From Catenulispora rubra (GTDB taxonomy: Bacteria; Actinomycetota; Actinomycetes; Streptomycetales; Catenulisporaceae), in assembly GCF_015356825.1 (NCBI RefSeq), contig NZ_JAACYW010000015.1:17602-81601 (forward strand): a DNA stretch of 64,000 nucleotides, read 5' to 3'. Shown here in pieces: positions 34,502-43,200 of the stretch. Numbering within the stretch: position 1 is the first letter of the stretch; every line of letters starts with the position of its first letter. Under the pieces are notes generated by a model, which made no database searches, had not been told where the DNA came from, and was given only the letters and a program-made list of their open reading frames with translations. A program made the position numbers and the translations under genes.

Positions 34502-34516
34502 GTTTGCGTGCGGCAC

Positions 34517-34615
34517 GGAGGCTGAGGGATTCGAACCCTCGGGCCAGCTTCCGGTAGGACGGAACCAGCCACCGACTCCTAAGGTCGGCGCAATAGGCCG
34601 CTCTGCCAAACCTCC
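34517..34615 (-). tRNA. tRNA with serine-type body and UAG anticodon, long variable arm
   Basis: 99 bases, no encoded CCA. Acceptor GGAGGTT pairs with AGCCTCC (one G-U). The D arm GCA...TGC, discriminator G73 and GGAGG acceptor resemble bacterial tRNA-Ser. The anticodon stem CCGAC/GTCGG encloses CTTAGGA, so positions 34-36 are UAG, which reads the Leu codon CUA. The T arm is GAGGG-TTCGAAT-CCCTC. The variable region is about 31 bases, nearly twice normal, and holds the 19-base repeat. An annotation tool would probably call tRNA-Leu(UAG) from the anticodon; body and anticodon disagree. Whether it is charged with Ser or Leu, or used in translation at all, is unknown. Confidence 0.8.
34549..34567. 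repeat. 19-base hairpin repeat, copy 2 (tRNA variable arm)
   Basis: Same 19 bases as 34436-34454. Here they make up the inner part of the variable arm of the minus-strand tRNA (TTCCG/CGGAA stem). Confidence 0.9.
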
Positions 34616-34862
34616 AGCGAAACCAACCTTAGCAACCCCCGGCTACCGCTGTCAACCCCCCCTATACGACGTCTAGGCCCTATTGGGCCGCTTTGGCGAC
34701 GCGGGGACCATCGACGCTGGAAGCTTCGCCCGCAGCAACGCGGCCCTTCTGGGGACGCGGGCTCGACCGCCGAGCAGTTGGGTGAGCGTCAACTTGAGTC
34801 TGGAACATGTGTGACGTCGAAACTGCCTGCACTGGGCTAACCCTCGCGCGTACCGTTAGTGC
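34616..34862. other. Intergenic region between tRNA and TOPRIM gene
   Basis: About 245 bases, no gene seen. It must carry the tRNA promoter (minus) and the TOPRIM gene promoter (plus). Minus-strand frames here are antisense artefacts. Confidence 0.35.
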
Positions 34863-36671
34863 ATGGTTGAGGATGGCGATCTCATAACTGAGCCGGACAT
34901 ATGTTCTCCACTGACCGTTACGGCGATGCCCTGGACGTTCTCGCAGCGCCATCCCCTCGACACGAATGACTTCGTCAGCGAGGCTGAGCGCCGCGGTTGC
35001 AAGCTGGACCTTTCGACTCTTCGCGAGCTGTACCGGCACGGACTCCTGGCGCCGTTCGTGGTGGTCCGCGACAGCCATTGCTCCGATCCGATTCCGTTGA
35101 CTGAGGCTGAAGAGCGGCGAGGCTGGAACAGTACGCGGCTTGGGCAACTGTATGGCGCGCGAGCCGCCGGCAAGCTGCTTGATCTCTCGGCGACGCCGTT
35201 CAATCCGAGGTTGCCGTTCGACCGTACGAAGGCGGACCCCCGCAGATGGTGGAACGGCCTGATCTACACCTGGTACCAGTTGGCGGCCTTGCCAGAGCTG
35301 CTATCACTCCTGGAACAGCGTCGATATTCGCTTCGCGGCAACGTGAAGCGGGCGCGGGTTCCCGATCCCAATAAATACTTCGTGCAGCACATGGCACGGT
35401 TCTGGCGCGTTGCCGTGGCAGCGACAGCGCTTGAAGCGCGCTACCTGCCGAGCCTCGACCCGGAATGGATCCAACTCTCGAACACTGAGATCGAGGACTG
35501 GGAACGCTACCGCAGCAACTTTGACCCTGTGGCGATGAGCGAGTTGCTTGGCTACCCGGCCGCCCAGATTCGTCAGGATGCGGATCAGTTGCTGCTAAGG
35601 GCCCGGCATATTGATCCGATGGGCGACGAGTGGAGCCGCCTCGTTCGCCGGGCACCTGCGAGCTCGCACAAAGGCCTCAAGAACGCCGCCTTGTCAGCAA
35701 TGGATCTACGCGTGACGGCGGAGATCTTGGTCCGGTTCTACGAGGACCTTGCCAGTCACGGACTTGCCGAGCCGCTGCCTGAAATCGACCCCCGTAGCGG
35801 GTGGTGGTTCATGCATGAGCGTTTGAGCTTCCGTCGAGACACGCTCGACAAAAACCTCATGGACTTGGGGATCTCACCTCATCCGCGGGTTGTGCTTGCG
35901 GTTGAAGGCGACACAGAGGAGTCGCATGTCCCGAAGATCCTGAAGCTACTCGAGTACTCGGATGCGCCAGAGCTCATTCGAGTACTGAATCTCGGTGGGA
36001 CGAAGCGCGACATCCAGAAGCTCGCGGTGCTTGCCGCAGCCCCTCTCGTAAGCCACAAAGGTGTAGATGGTGATCGGGAGTTCTGGTGGCTGATCAAGCC
36101 ACCGACTTGTTTCATGGTGGCCGCTGATCCTGAGAATTTTTTCGCGCCGAACAAGGTCGCCGAAACGCGCAACAAGGCGATCGAGGAGATCAGAAAGACT
36201 CTTCGGGATCAGAAAATCAAGGCAGACGACTCAGAGATTCAGGCGCTTCTGGAGATATACACCTGGAACCAGTCCTGCTACGAGTTCGCCCACTTCAGCG
36301 ATGATGAGCTTGCAGACGGGATTATGGCGGTACACCGGACCTGCGATGGGTGGTCACGCGCTGAACTCGTTGCCGCGCTCGCATACTGGCGCAACAGAAA
36401 AGAAGACGTCAAGCGCGTGTGGGAGAGTGGCAAATGGGACGCCCAACTTGGTAAACCTAGCGGTAAGTGGGAGTATGCCGTGAGTAAGACAAAGCTCGCT
36501 GAAGCGTTGTGGCCTGCTTTGGAACGTAAGATCCGGGTGGCGATCACCGACGAGGCGGAACCATTTCCCGAGATTGTGACGGTGGTGCAGCGAGCTCACC
36601 ACCGCGCGCAAACCTGGCGATATAGATCATTTGTGCTGCCGGCCGAGCCATCGGACAGCACTCTACAGTAA
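34863..36671 (+). CDS. TOPRIM-domain protein (OLD-like nuclease domain, no ATPase)
   Basis: 602 residues. The N-terminal 100 residues hold a helix-turn-helix-like part (LDTNDFVSEAERRGCKLDLSTLRELYRHGLL). The middle is helical. From about residue 345 there is a TOPRIM-like fold: VVLAVEGDTEESHVPKIL (catalytic Glu), VLNLGGTKRDIQKLAVLAAAP and CFMVAADPENFFAP (acidic motif). OLD-family and PARIS-type defence nucleases use this domain but with an ABC ATPase, which is absent here; Walker motifs are not seen. Divergent from the tRNA/HEPN genes. Likely a defence or RNA/DNA-cleaving protein; the exact role is unknown. Confidence 0.65.
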   Translation: MVEDGDLITEPDICSPLTVTAMPWTFSQRHPLDTNDFVSEAERRGCKLDLSTLRELYRHGLLAPFVVVRDSHCSDPIPLTEAEERRGWNSTRLGQLYGARAAGKLLDLSATPFNPRLPFDRTKADPRRWWNGLIYTWYQLAALPELLSLLEQRRYSLRGNVKRARVPDPNKYFVQHMARFWRVAVAATALEARYLPSLDPEWIQLSNTEIEDWERYRSNFDPVAMSELLGYPAAQIRQDADQLLLRARHIDPMGDEWSRLVRRAPASSHKGLKNAALSAMDLRVTAEILVRFYEDLASHGLAEPLPEIDPRSGWWFMHERLSFRRDTLDKNLMDLGISPHPRVVLAVEGDTEESHVPKILKLLEYSDAPELIRVLNLGGTKRDIQKLAVLAAAPLVSHKGVDGDREFWWLIKPPTCFMVAADPENFFAPNKVAETRNKAIEEIRKTLRDQKIKADDSEIQALLEIYTWNQSCYEFAHFSDDELADGIMAVHRTCDGWSRAELVAALAYWRNRKEDVKRVWESGKWDAQLGKPSGKWEYAVSKTKLAEALWPALERKIRVAITDEAEPFPEIVTVVQRAHHRAQTWRYRSFVLPAEPSDSTLQ

Positions 36672-37496
36672 GATCATATCCAGCCTAATGGTAGAGTTCG
36701 GAGTCGACAAAACTGCGACGAATTTGAGCCCTCGGTTCACTATTTCGAATGATCCCAGACGTTCGCCATGACCGCACGGGCATGATTGAGAGTGGCCATC
36801 CATAGGCGTCCTCGGTTGGTCCGGACTTTATGGTGCGCGCTGTCTAGGGCCTGCCGGTCCATTTTGAATGGGCTTCTAACCGCTGGCGACGCCCGCGAAC
36901 CGTGGGGGTGCCTCCTGAAGTATCTCGAGCTGCTTGGCGATGGCTGTCCGGCTGAATGTGGTCACCCTGGGTAGCGCGGCCTCCTGGTCCAGGTTGACAC
37001 ATTAGTGTGATACTCAGGGGGGGCAGCAGTGATTTTTCAAAACAGATTTCGCGTCCCATGTGACCAGCCGCCCGGCGAACTGTGTACTTGAGCCAGCGGG
37101 CCCGGCGGCTTCTAGGCGCCAGGCCCCGGGTCACACAGAACCGCAGCAATCACGCACGGTTGGACGCCCCATGGGTTACCTCAGGACGACACGTATTCGC
37201 TTCCCAATGCGACGACCTGCACTTTTGTACACTGATGCGGGTTCCGTCCACGCGATCTTCCGGGGATTCCGCATGCCGAACAACCTGCCAGTCCGCGCGA
37301 CGAACCTCATTCTCCGGGCGTGCCATAGGCGTGAGATCCGCTGCGTCATCGAGACCGACCGGGTTCCTGGGAATGGCGTTCTCCGGTGCGTGGCTCACTC
37401 ACCTGACTCCGCTCATCGCCGTGCCGCCGTCGTTGACGAAGCTGACCAAGACCAGCTGCCACGAACCCGTGCTATCGGATACGGAAAGGCTCTGAT
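36672..37496. other. 825-base gap: remnants only
   Basis: No convincing full gene. A minus-strand stretch reads VTTFSRTAIAKQLEILQEAPPRFAGVASG followed by a stop near 36880, which looks like a remnant of a real protein. A plus frame 37060-37500 ends overlapping the next GTG (GTGA) but has no recognisable content. TTGACA at about 36993 with TACT eleven bases later is too short-spaced for a promoter. Confidence 0.4.
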
Positions 37497-40031
37497 GTGA
37501 GAGCGCTTCTTCGCATCGCCAGGCCGACGCTGCTGTTGGTGGTGCTCGTGGGGATTATCGGCGGTCTGCCGTGGGGCCTATCGTTCTTCTACTGGTCTCC
37601 CGTGCCGAACGACGTGCCCGACTATGCGGACGTCACTGGCTGGTTGGACGCAGCCAAGCTGTTCCCTGATCAGGCGTTGATTGACGTCCTGGTCTCTGCC
37701 GCGTGGCTGCTGTGGGCTCTTTTCACGCTGCAGATCGCCGTGCAACTTCCTGGCGTCGCCGCCGATACCGCACGTTGTCTGCGGACCGGCGTGATGATGC
37801 CGACTGTCGAGAACGCCAACCTCGCCAGCCGATTCCTGACAGGCATCGCTCTCAGTTTCATCGCGGCACGCGGGACACTTGGCGTCGCTGTCGCTGCGAC
37901 TGGCACGCATGCTTCAACCGAAGTTGGCGGGCCGTCAGTGGGTACTATCAGCGTCGCGTCTGAAGAAGCGGTCCATGTAGTGGTTGCGGGAGATCGCCTG
38001 TGGGACATCGCCGCGAGGTACCTCGGGAAGGCTGAACGCTGGAGCGAGATCTTCGAGCTGAACCGATATCGGGTTCAGGACGATGGCGGCGTTCTCACCG
38101 ACCCGGACCTGATCCAGCCCGGCTGGCGGCTTGTGCTTCCCCATGGTGGCTCAGAAGTCACCCTCGGACGTGACGCCGTGCCTTCGCGACCGGCCGCCAT
38201 GACTACAGCCTTGCGGCCACGAGCTACATCAGTCGTTCCGAACCCTACGGGTGAAGGTGGTGGCGTGCCTTCGGCCCCTGCCATCTCGGCGCCCCACTCT
38301 CACTCGGACGATTCGTCCTCCGTACGTCCCGTTGTCCGTCGCCCGGTCGCGGTGGATCTGCCGAACGGCGGCTACGTCAGCCTCACTCTTGCGGCAGGGT
38401 TCACAGCCGCCCTGGCTGCCGCGCGGATTCGCTCTCGCGTTCGCCCGCGACGCCGTGATCCCGAGGAAATCGTCCCGCCGACGCCCAGGTTCAGCGCGGC
38501 CGAGACGTCGTTGCTTCGCGCTGCGGACGTACTCGGGTTCCATGACGAGGATCCCTACGTCGACTCGATTCCGGTCAGCGACGTGGAGCGAGTCCCGCCA
38601 GCTCTCGCGGAACTGCGAGCACCGGAGGCGGTCTACCTCGGGATCCGCAATGGACGACCGATTCTGCTGGAGACCGCCGCGGGCAACGGCCTCGTGCTCG
38701 TCGGCGACGGTGCGCAGGATGCTGCGCGGGCGCTGCTGCTCAGCTGCTTAACGGCTGGCGGGTTTTTGGCGAGTTCGGTCGCCTTTCCCGTGGTGACGAC
38801 GGACGCCGACCTACGTGCTTTGCTGGGCGACGAGTTGGCCGCGCGACGCGTCGAGCACCTGACCGTCTGCCCCACCTACGCAGAAGCGGTGAAGGAGGCG
38901 AACTCCACGACGGCCGATCGTTGTCTCCTGCTTACTACTTCATCCGATGAGCCTGCGGAGCCTCCCACAGCGCATGTGGTCCCGGTCTACCTCGGCAGTC
39001 CAGAGGCGAACAGCGTCGCGATCATCAACGCTGCTTTCGAGATTTCCGCAAGCGGTCCGGCAGCAAATGCGCTGCAAGGTGGGATCGCATACCATCTCAG
39101 CCTGCCCGAAGCGCGCGATCTTTTCGGACACTTGCCCTTGGCATGGAGCGATCCTGATGCCGGGACTGAACCATCGGCAGAACCCACGGCCTCGGTACCA
39201 CCTGCCCCACGAACACCACTGGAGCCGACACCGGTCCCTCCGCAGGCCTCCCACGCGAAGCCAGCCGCGTCGGAGGCCATCACGATCAACATCCTCGGCC
39301 CGGTCCAGATCGTCTGCGGCGGCCGTGACGCAACAGCCGACGTCCGTGTCCAGCTCACTGCCTTGCTCACGTACCTCGTGCTGTACCAGAACGGCGTAAG
39401 CCGTGCTGTCTTGGCCGCCGACCTATGGCCCGAAGACGACCCTGACAAGCGCAGGGCCCACCTCACCACAGCGTTGTCGCACACCCGGACCGCCCTTGCC
39501 GGCATCTGCGGCGACAAGCATGAGTTCTTCCCCAAGGACCGCAGCGTCGGCGTGGCCTACCTGAACCCCGAATACTTCGACAGCGACGTCTGGCAGTTTG
39601 ACGAACTGATCAAGCGCCGCGGCGGGGTGGACGCTGCTACTCGCGTCGAGGAGCTGACCACCGCGGTAGAGCTGTACCGCGGGGAGCTCGGCTATGCGAT
39701 CGAGCGAGCCAACAAGCTCACCGAGCCCTACGAGATCTGGCTCCGCCCGTTTCGCGAGCAGTACTGGACACGCATCATCGACACACACCAGAGCCTCGCC
39801 GAATTGGTGCGTACCTCCGACCCCGAGAGAGCCCTTGACGTGCTGGATCGGGCAATCCGCATGGAGCCTTGGAACCAGGGGCTCTATGAGTCGTTGATCA
39901 GCCTCCACCTCGACCTCGGTCAGCGGCATGCCGCCGAGCGCCGCTACCGCGACCTCGTCGATCTCCTCGAACAGTTGGGGACGACGCCGAGTGCACAACT
40001 CGCAGCGATGATGACCAACTCAGTGCGGTAG
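37497..40031 (+). CDS. Membrane-anchored BTAD regulator with LysM domain
   Basis: 844 residues from GTG 37497. Two or three N-terminal transmembrane helices (PTLLLVVLVGIIGGLPWGL; ALIDVLVSAAWLLWALFTL), a LysM domain near residues 160-215 (VVAGDRLWDIAARYLGKAERWSEIFELNR ... LIQPGWRLVLP), a Pro/Ser-rich linker, another hydrophobic segment, a middle domain, and a C-terminal winged-helix plus BTAD domain (ITINILGPVQIVCGGRD; LAADLWPEDDPDKRRAHLTTALSHTRTAL; VELYRGELGYAI; LYESLISLHLDLGQRHAAERRYRDL). Proteins of this build are usually found with actinomycete Tad pilus clusters, here 7 kb away. Predicted to link the cell wall to transcription. Confidence 0.85.
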   Translation: MRALLRIARPTLLLVVLVGIIGGLPWGLSFFYWSPVPNDVPDYADVTGWLDAAKLFPDQALIDVLVSAAWLLWALFTLQIAVQLPGVAADTARCLRTGVMMPTVENANLASRFLTGIALSFIAARGTLGVAVAATGTHASTEVGGPSVGTISVASEEAVHVVVAGDRLWDIAARYLGKAERWSEIFELNRYRVQDDGGVLTDPDLIQPGWRLVLPHGGSEVTLGRDAVPSRPAAMTTALRPRATSVVPNPTGEGGGVPSAPAISAPHSHSDDSSSVRPVVRRPVAVDLPNGGYVSLTLAAGFTAALAAARIRSRVRPRRRDPEEIVPPTPRFSAAETSLLRAADVLGFHDEDPYVDSIPVSDVERVPPALAELRAPEAVYLGIRNGRPILLETAAGNGLVLVGDGAQDAARALLLSCLTAGGFLASSVAFPVVTTDADLRALLGDELAARRVEHLTVCPTYAEAVKEANSTTADRCLLLTTSSDEPAEPPTAHVVPVYLGSPEANSVAIINAAFEISASGPAANALQGGIAYHLSLPEARDLFGHLPLAWSDPDAGTEPSAEPTASVPPAPRTPLEPTPVPPQASHAKPAASEAITINILGPVQIVCGGRDATADVRVQLTALLTYLVLYQNGVSRAVLAADLWPEDDPDKRRAHLTTALSHTRTALAGICGDKHEFFPKDRSVGVAYLNPEYFDSDVWQFDELIKRRGGVDAATRVEELTTAVELYRGELGYAIERANKLTEPYEIWLRPFREQYWTRIIDTHQSLAELVRTSDPERALDVLDRAIRMEPWNQGLYESLISLHLDLGQRHAAERRYRDLVDLLEQLGTTPSAQLAAMMTNSVR

Positions 40032-40144
40032 CCCAGTTGGTTGCAGGCATGGCCGGAACAGAGCGCAACCGAATCATGCTCGGGGGTTACGGAGATCGAG
40101 ACCGCTTGTAGACTCATTTTTCGTTGTGTGTAGGGGAGGGCCGA

Positions 40145-40190
40145 GGCCAGCAGCGCTGGCCCAGGAACTGCTCACGCCTGATGTGAGCAG
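40145..40190. promoter_or_regulatory. Two hairpins in the leader of the RHS toxin gene
   Basis: GGCCAGC/GCTGGCC at 40145-40161 (3-base loop) and CTGCTCAC/GTGAGCAG at 40168-40190 (7-base loop). They precede GGGGGAGGG and the RHS start at 40215. They could be an attenuator or mRNA stability elements; the role is inferred. Confidence 0.5.
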
Positions 40191-40214
40191 CACACTCGGG
40201 GGAGGGTTCGACTG

Positions 40215-43200
40215 ATGGTGCGTCCGTCTGGCTGGGACATTCTGGGTCTGGATGGGGATCCGACGCCCGGTGTCGTGGAGTCGGTGCAAGCTCTGGCTAA
40301 GGAGTTCGGCGACTTCGCGCATGATGTGGAGTCGGCATATCGGAGTCTGAACTCGTTCGGTTCGGACGCGACTGCTCTGCAGTGGGTGGGCCAGACGGCC
40401 GACGCCTTCAAGGCCACCTACGGCCCACTCCCGGGCCGCCTGCAGAAGCTGTACACCTCGTACTCCGAGGGTTCCGACGCGCTATCGGCCTATGCCCCGA
40501 AGCTACAGGCCGCGCAGTCCAAGGCAGACTCGGCGTTGCGCCAGGCACAGGACGCGAACGCTGGTCTACAGCGCGCCACTACCAACGCCAACAGCGCCGC
40601 AGCTGATCTGAAGACCGCGCAGCAGAACCACGCCACCAGTCCCAATCCCCAGGCCGTCACGGACGCCCAAACCGCACACGACACCGCACAGACCAACCTG
40701 AATAACGCCAAAGCCGCCATGGCCACGCTGACCAAGCAGGCCAACGACGCCTATAACGACCGCATTGCCGCGGCGAAGGAGTGTGCCAGGGCCCTCGGCC
40801 ACGCGCAGTCCGACGGCATCCACAACAAGCACTGGTGGGAGCACATCGGCGCCGACCTGGCCGAGTGGGGCGGGAAGATCGCCGAGATCGCCAACGACAT
40901 CGCGCCCGTCCTGGACGTCATCGCTCTCGCTACGTCCTGGATCCCCGGTGTCGACGTCATCACCGCGGGCCTGGCCGAAGCCGACAATCTCATCGCACTG
41001 GCAGGCACCGGCCTGGAGATCGCCGGTGACGCCATGCAGGGCCACTGGGGCGACGCCCTCATGGGTGCCGGCATGCTCGGCGCCCAGTTCCTCGGCGGAA
41101 AACTCGTCGAGAAGGTCGGCGGCAAGCTGATGGACAAGTACGGCGGGAAACTGCTCGACAAGATCGGTTCCCGCGGCAACCTTGAGGCCTGCACCGGCGG
41201 CGACCCCGTCGACGTCGTCTCCGGCCGGATGCTGACGAACGAGACAGACCTCGTACTTCCCGGGGTGCTTCCGCTCTTCCTGCGCCGGTCCTACTCGTCC
41301 GGCTACGAGGCCGGCCGGCTGTTCGGTCCGGGGTGGTCCTCCACCCTCGACATCCGCCTGTCGGTGAACGCTGCCGGAATCCACCTCACCGGCGACGACG
41401 CACAGATCCTGCACTATCCGATCCCCGAGCCAGGCCAGGCCGTGCTGCCCGGATATGGTGCCCGCTGGCCGCTGACGTGGGACCGCGACACCAACGAGAT
41501 CCTCGTCACGGCTCCGGTTACCGGTCAGGTCATGCACTTCCCTGTCGCCCACTTCAGTAACGACGACGGTGAGATCAGGGATCTGACGGCGCTGACCGAC
41601 CGCAACGACAACCGGATCGACGTCCTGCGCGACGAGCACGGAACCCCGGTTGGCGTCGAGCACAGCGGCGGCTACCGCGTCGCCGTGGACACGACGGTCG
41701 GTACCGCCGGGATTCGAGTAGCCGGGATCCGCGTAGTCGACGGCTCCGACTCCGGGGTGATTGTCCGTACGTTCCAGTATGACGACCGAGGCCGCCTGAC
41801 CGGTGTCGTCGACTCCACTGGCGAGCCGTTCCGATACGAGGTCGACGGTCTTGACCGCATCACACGGTGGACCGACCGCCTCGGCTACGGCTACACCTAC
41901 GAATACGGACCTGACGGCCGCGTCCTGCGCGGCATCGGCGACGGCGGATTCCTGTCCGCGACCTTCGCCTACGACGACGAGGCCGGGGCGACGACGGTTA
42001 CCGATTCCCTCGGCCACGCGACCGTCTACAGCTACGACGGCAACGGGAACATCGCCCAGACGACCGACCCGCTCGGCCACACCGTGGTCACCGAGTACGA
42101 CGACCGCGGCCTGCTGCTCAGTGGCACCGACCCCCTCGGCCGCACCTCGCGGCGCGACTACGACGAACACGGCAACGCCGTCCGCCTCGTGCGTCCGGAC
42201 GGGACGGAGATCACCGGCGTTTACGCCGGCCCCGCGCAGCCGCTCCAGGTGACGCTGCCCGACGGCACCGCCTGGCAGTACTCCTACGACGAGCGGGGGA
42301 ACACGACATCGGTCACCGACCCAGCCGGGACCTCCTCGACCTTCGAGTACGACGGTCACGGCGCGGTGATCACGTCGACGGATACGTGGGGCGCCGTCAC
42401 CCGCGTCGTCAACGACGGCGCGGGGCTGCCCGTCGACGTCGTCGACGCGCGCGACATGGTGACCCGTCTGCGGCGCGACGCGTTCGGCCGGATCGTCGAG
42501 GCGCGCGGGGAACGCGGCGAGTTCGTCGCCACCGAGTTCAGCGTCGAGGGCCGACCGCTGCGGCAGAGCGCGGACGACGGCTCCGTGGGGACCTGGCGGT
42601 ACGACCTCGAAGGGCACCTCATCGAATACGTGGACACCGTCGGCACGGTGACCCGTAGCGAATACGGACCCTTCGACACGGTGGTCGCGTCCACCGACGG
42701 CGTCGGCGTCCGCCACACGTTCACCCACGACACCGAACTGAAACTGGTACGCGTCACGGACCCTGCGGGCCGGAACTGGGACTACGCACACGACGCGGCC
42801 GGGAACCTGGTCGGTGAGCGCGACTTCAGTGGGCGCGTCCAGAAGTACGCATACGACGCGGTGGGGCAACTGGCCACACGGGTCAATGGTGCCGGGCAAG
42901 TCGTGCACCTGGAACGCAACCCCATGGGCCAGGTGGTCCGACGGCGGGCAGACGAGGGCGAGACTCTGTTCGACTACGACGTCGCCGGACGGTTGCTGGC
43001 GGCCACGGGCCCGGGTTCGTCGTTGGCCTACACCTACGACGAGGCGGGCCGTCCGCTGAGCGAGAGCATCGACGGTCGAGTCATGGCCGTCCACTATGAC
43101 GCGACGGGGCGGCGGGTCGGGCGGATCACGTCCTCCGGGGCTGTTTCGCAGTGGACCTTTGATCCGGCGGCCAGCCGGGCCACGCTCACGCTTTCGGGGC

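Noticed and set aside
34517..34567. tRNA 3' end at 34.5 kb as the left attachment site of the tRNA-Tyr element
   Set aside because: Only the general GATTCGAACC T-arm sequence is shared with tRNA-Tyr; no extended identity.
34517..34615. Plain tRNA-Leu(UAG)
   Set aside because: The anticodon alone suggests it, but G73, the acceptor and D arm are serine-like and the variable arm is too long, so the identity is left open.
37060..37500. 146-residue ORF before the BTAD gene
   Set aside because: The stop overlaps the next start, but the protein has no recognisable content and a rival frame is equally open; noted only in the gap entry.
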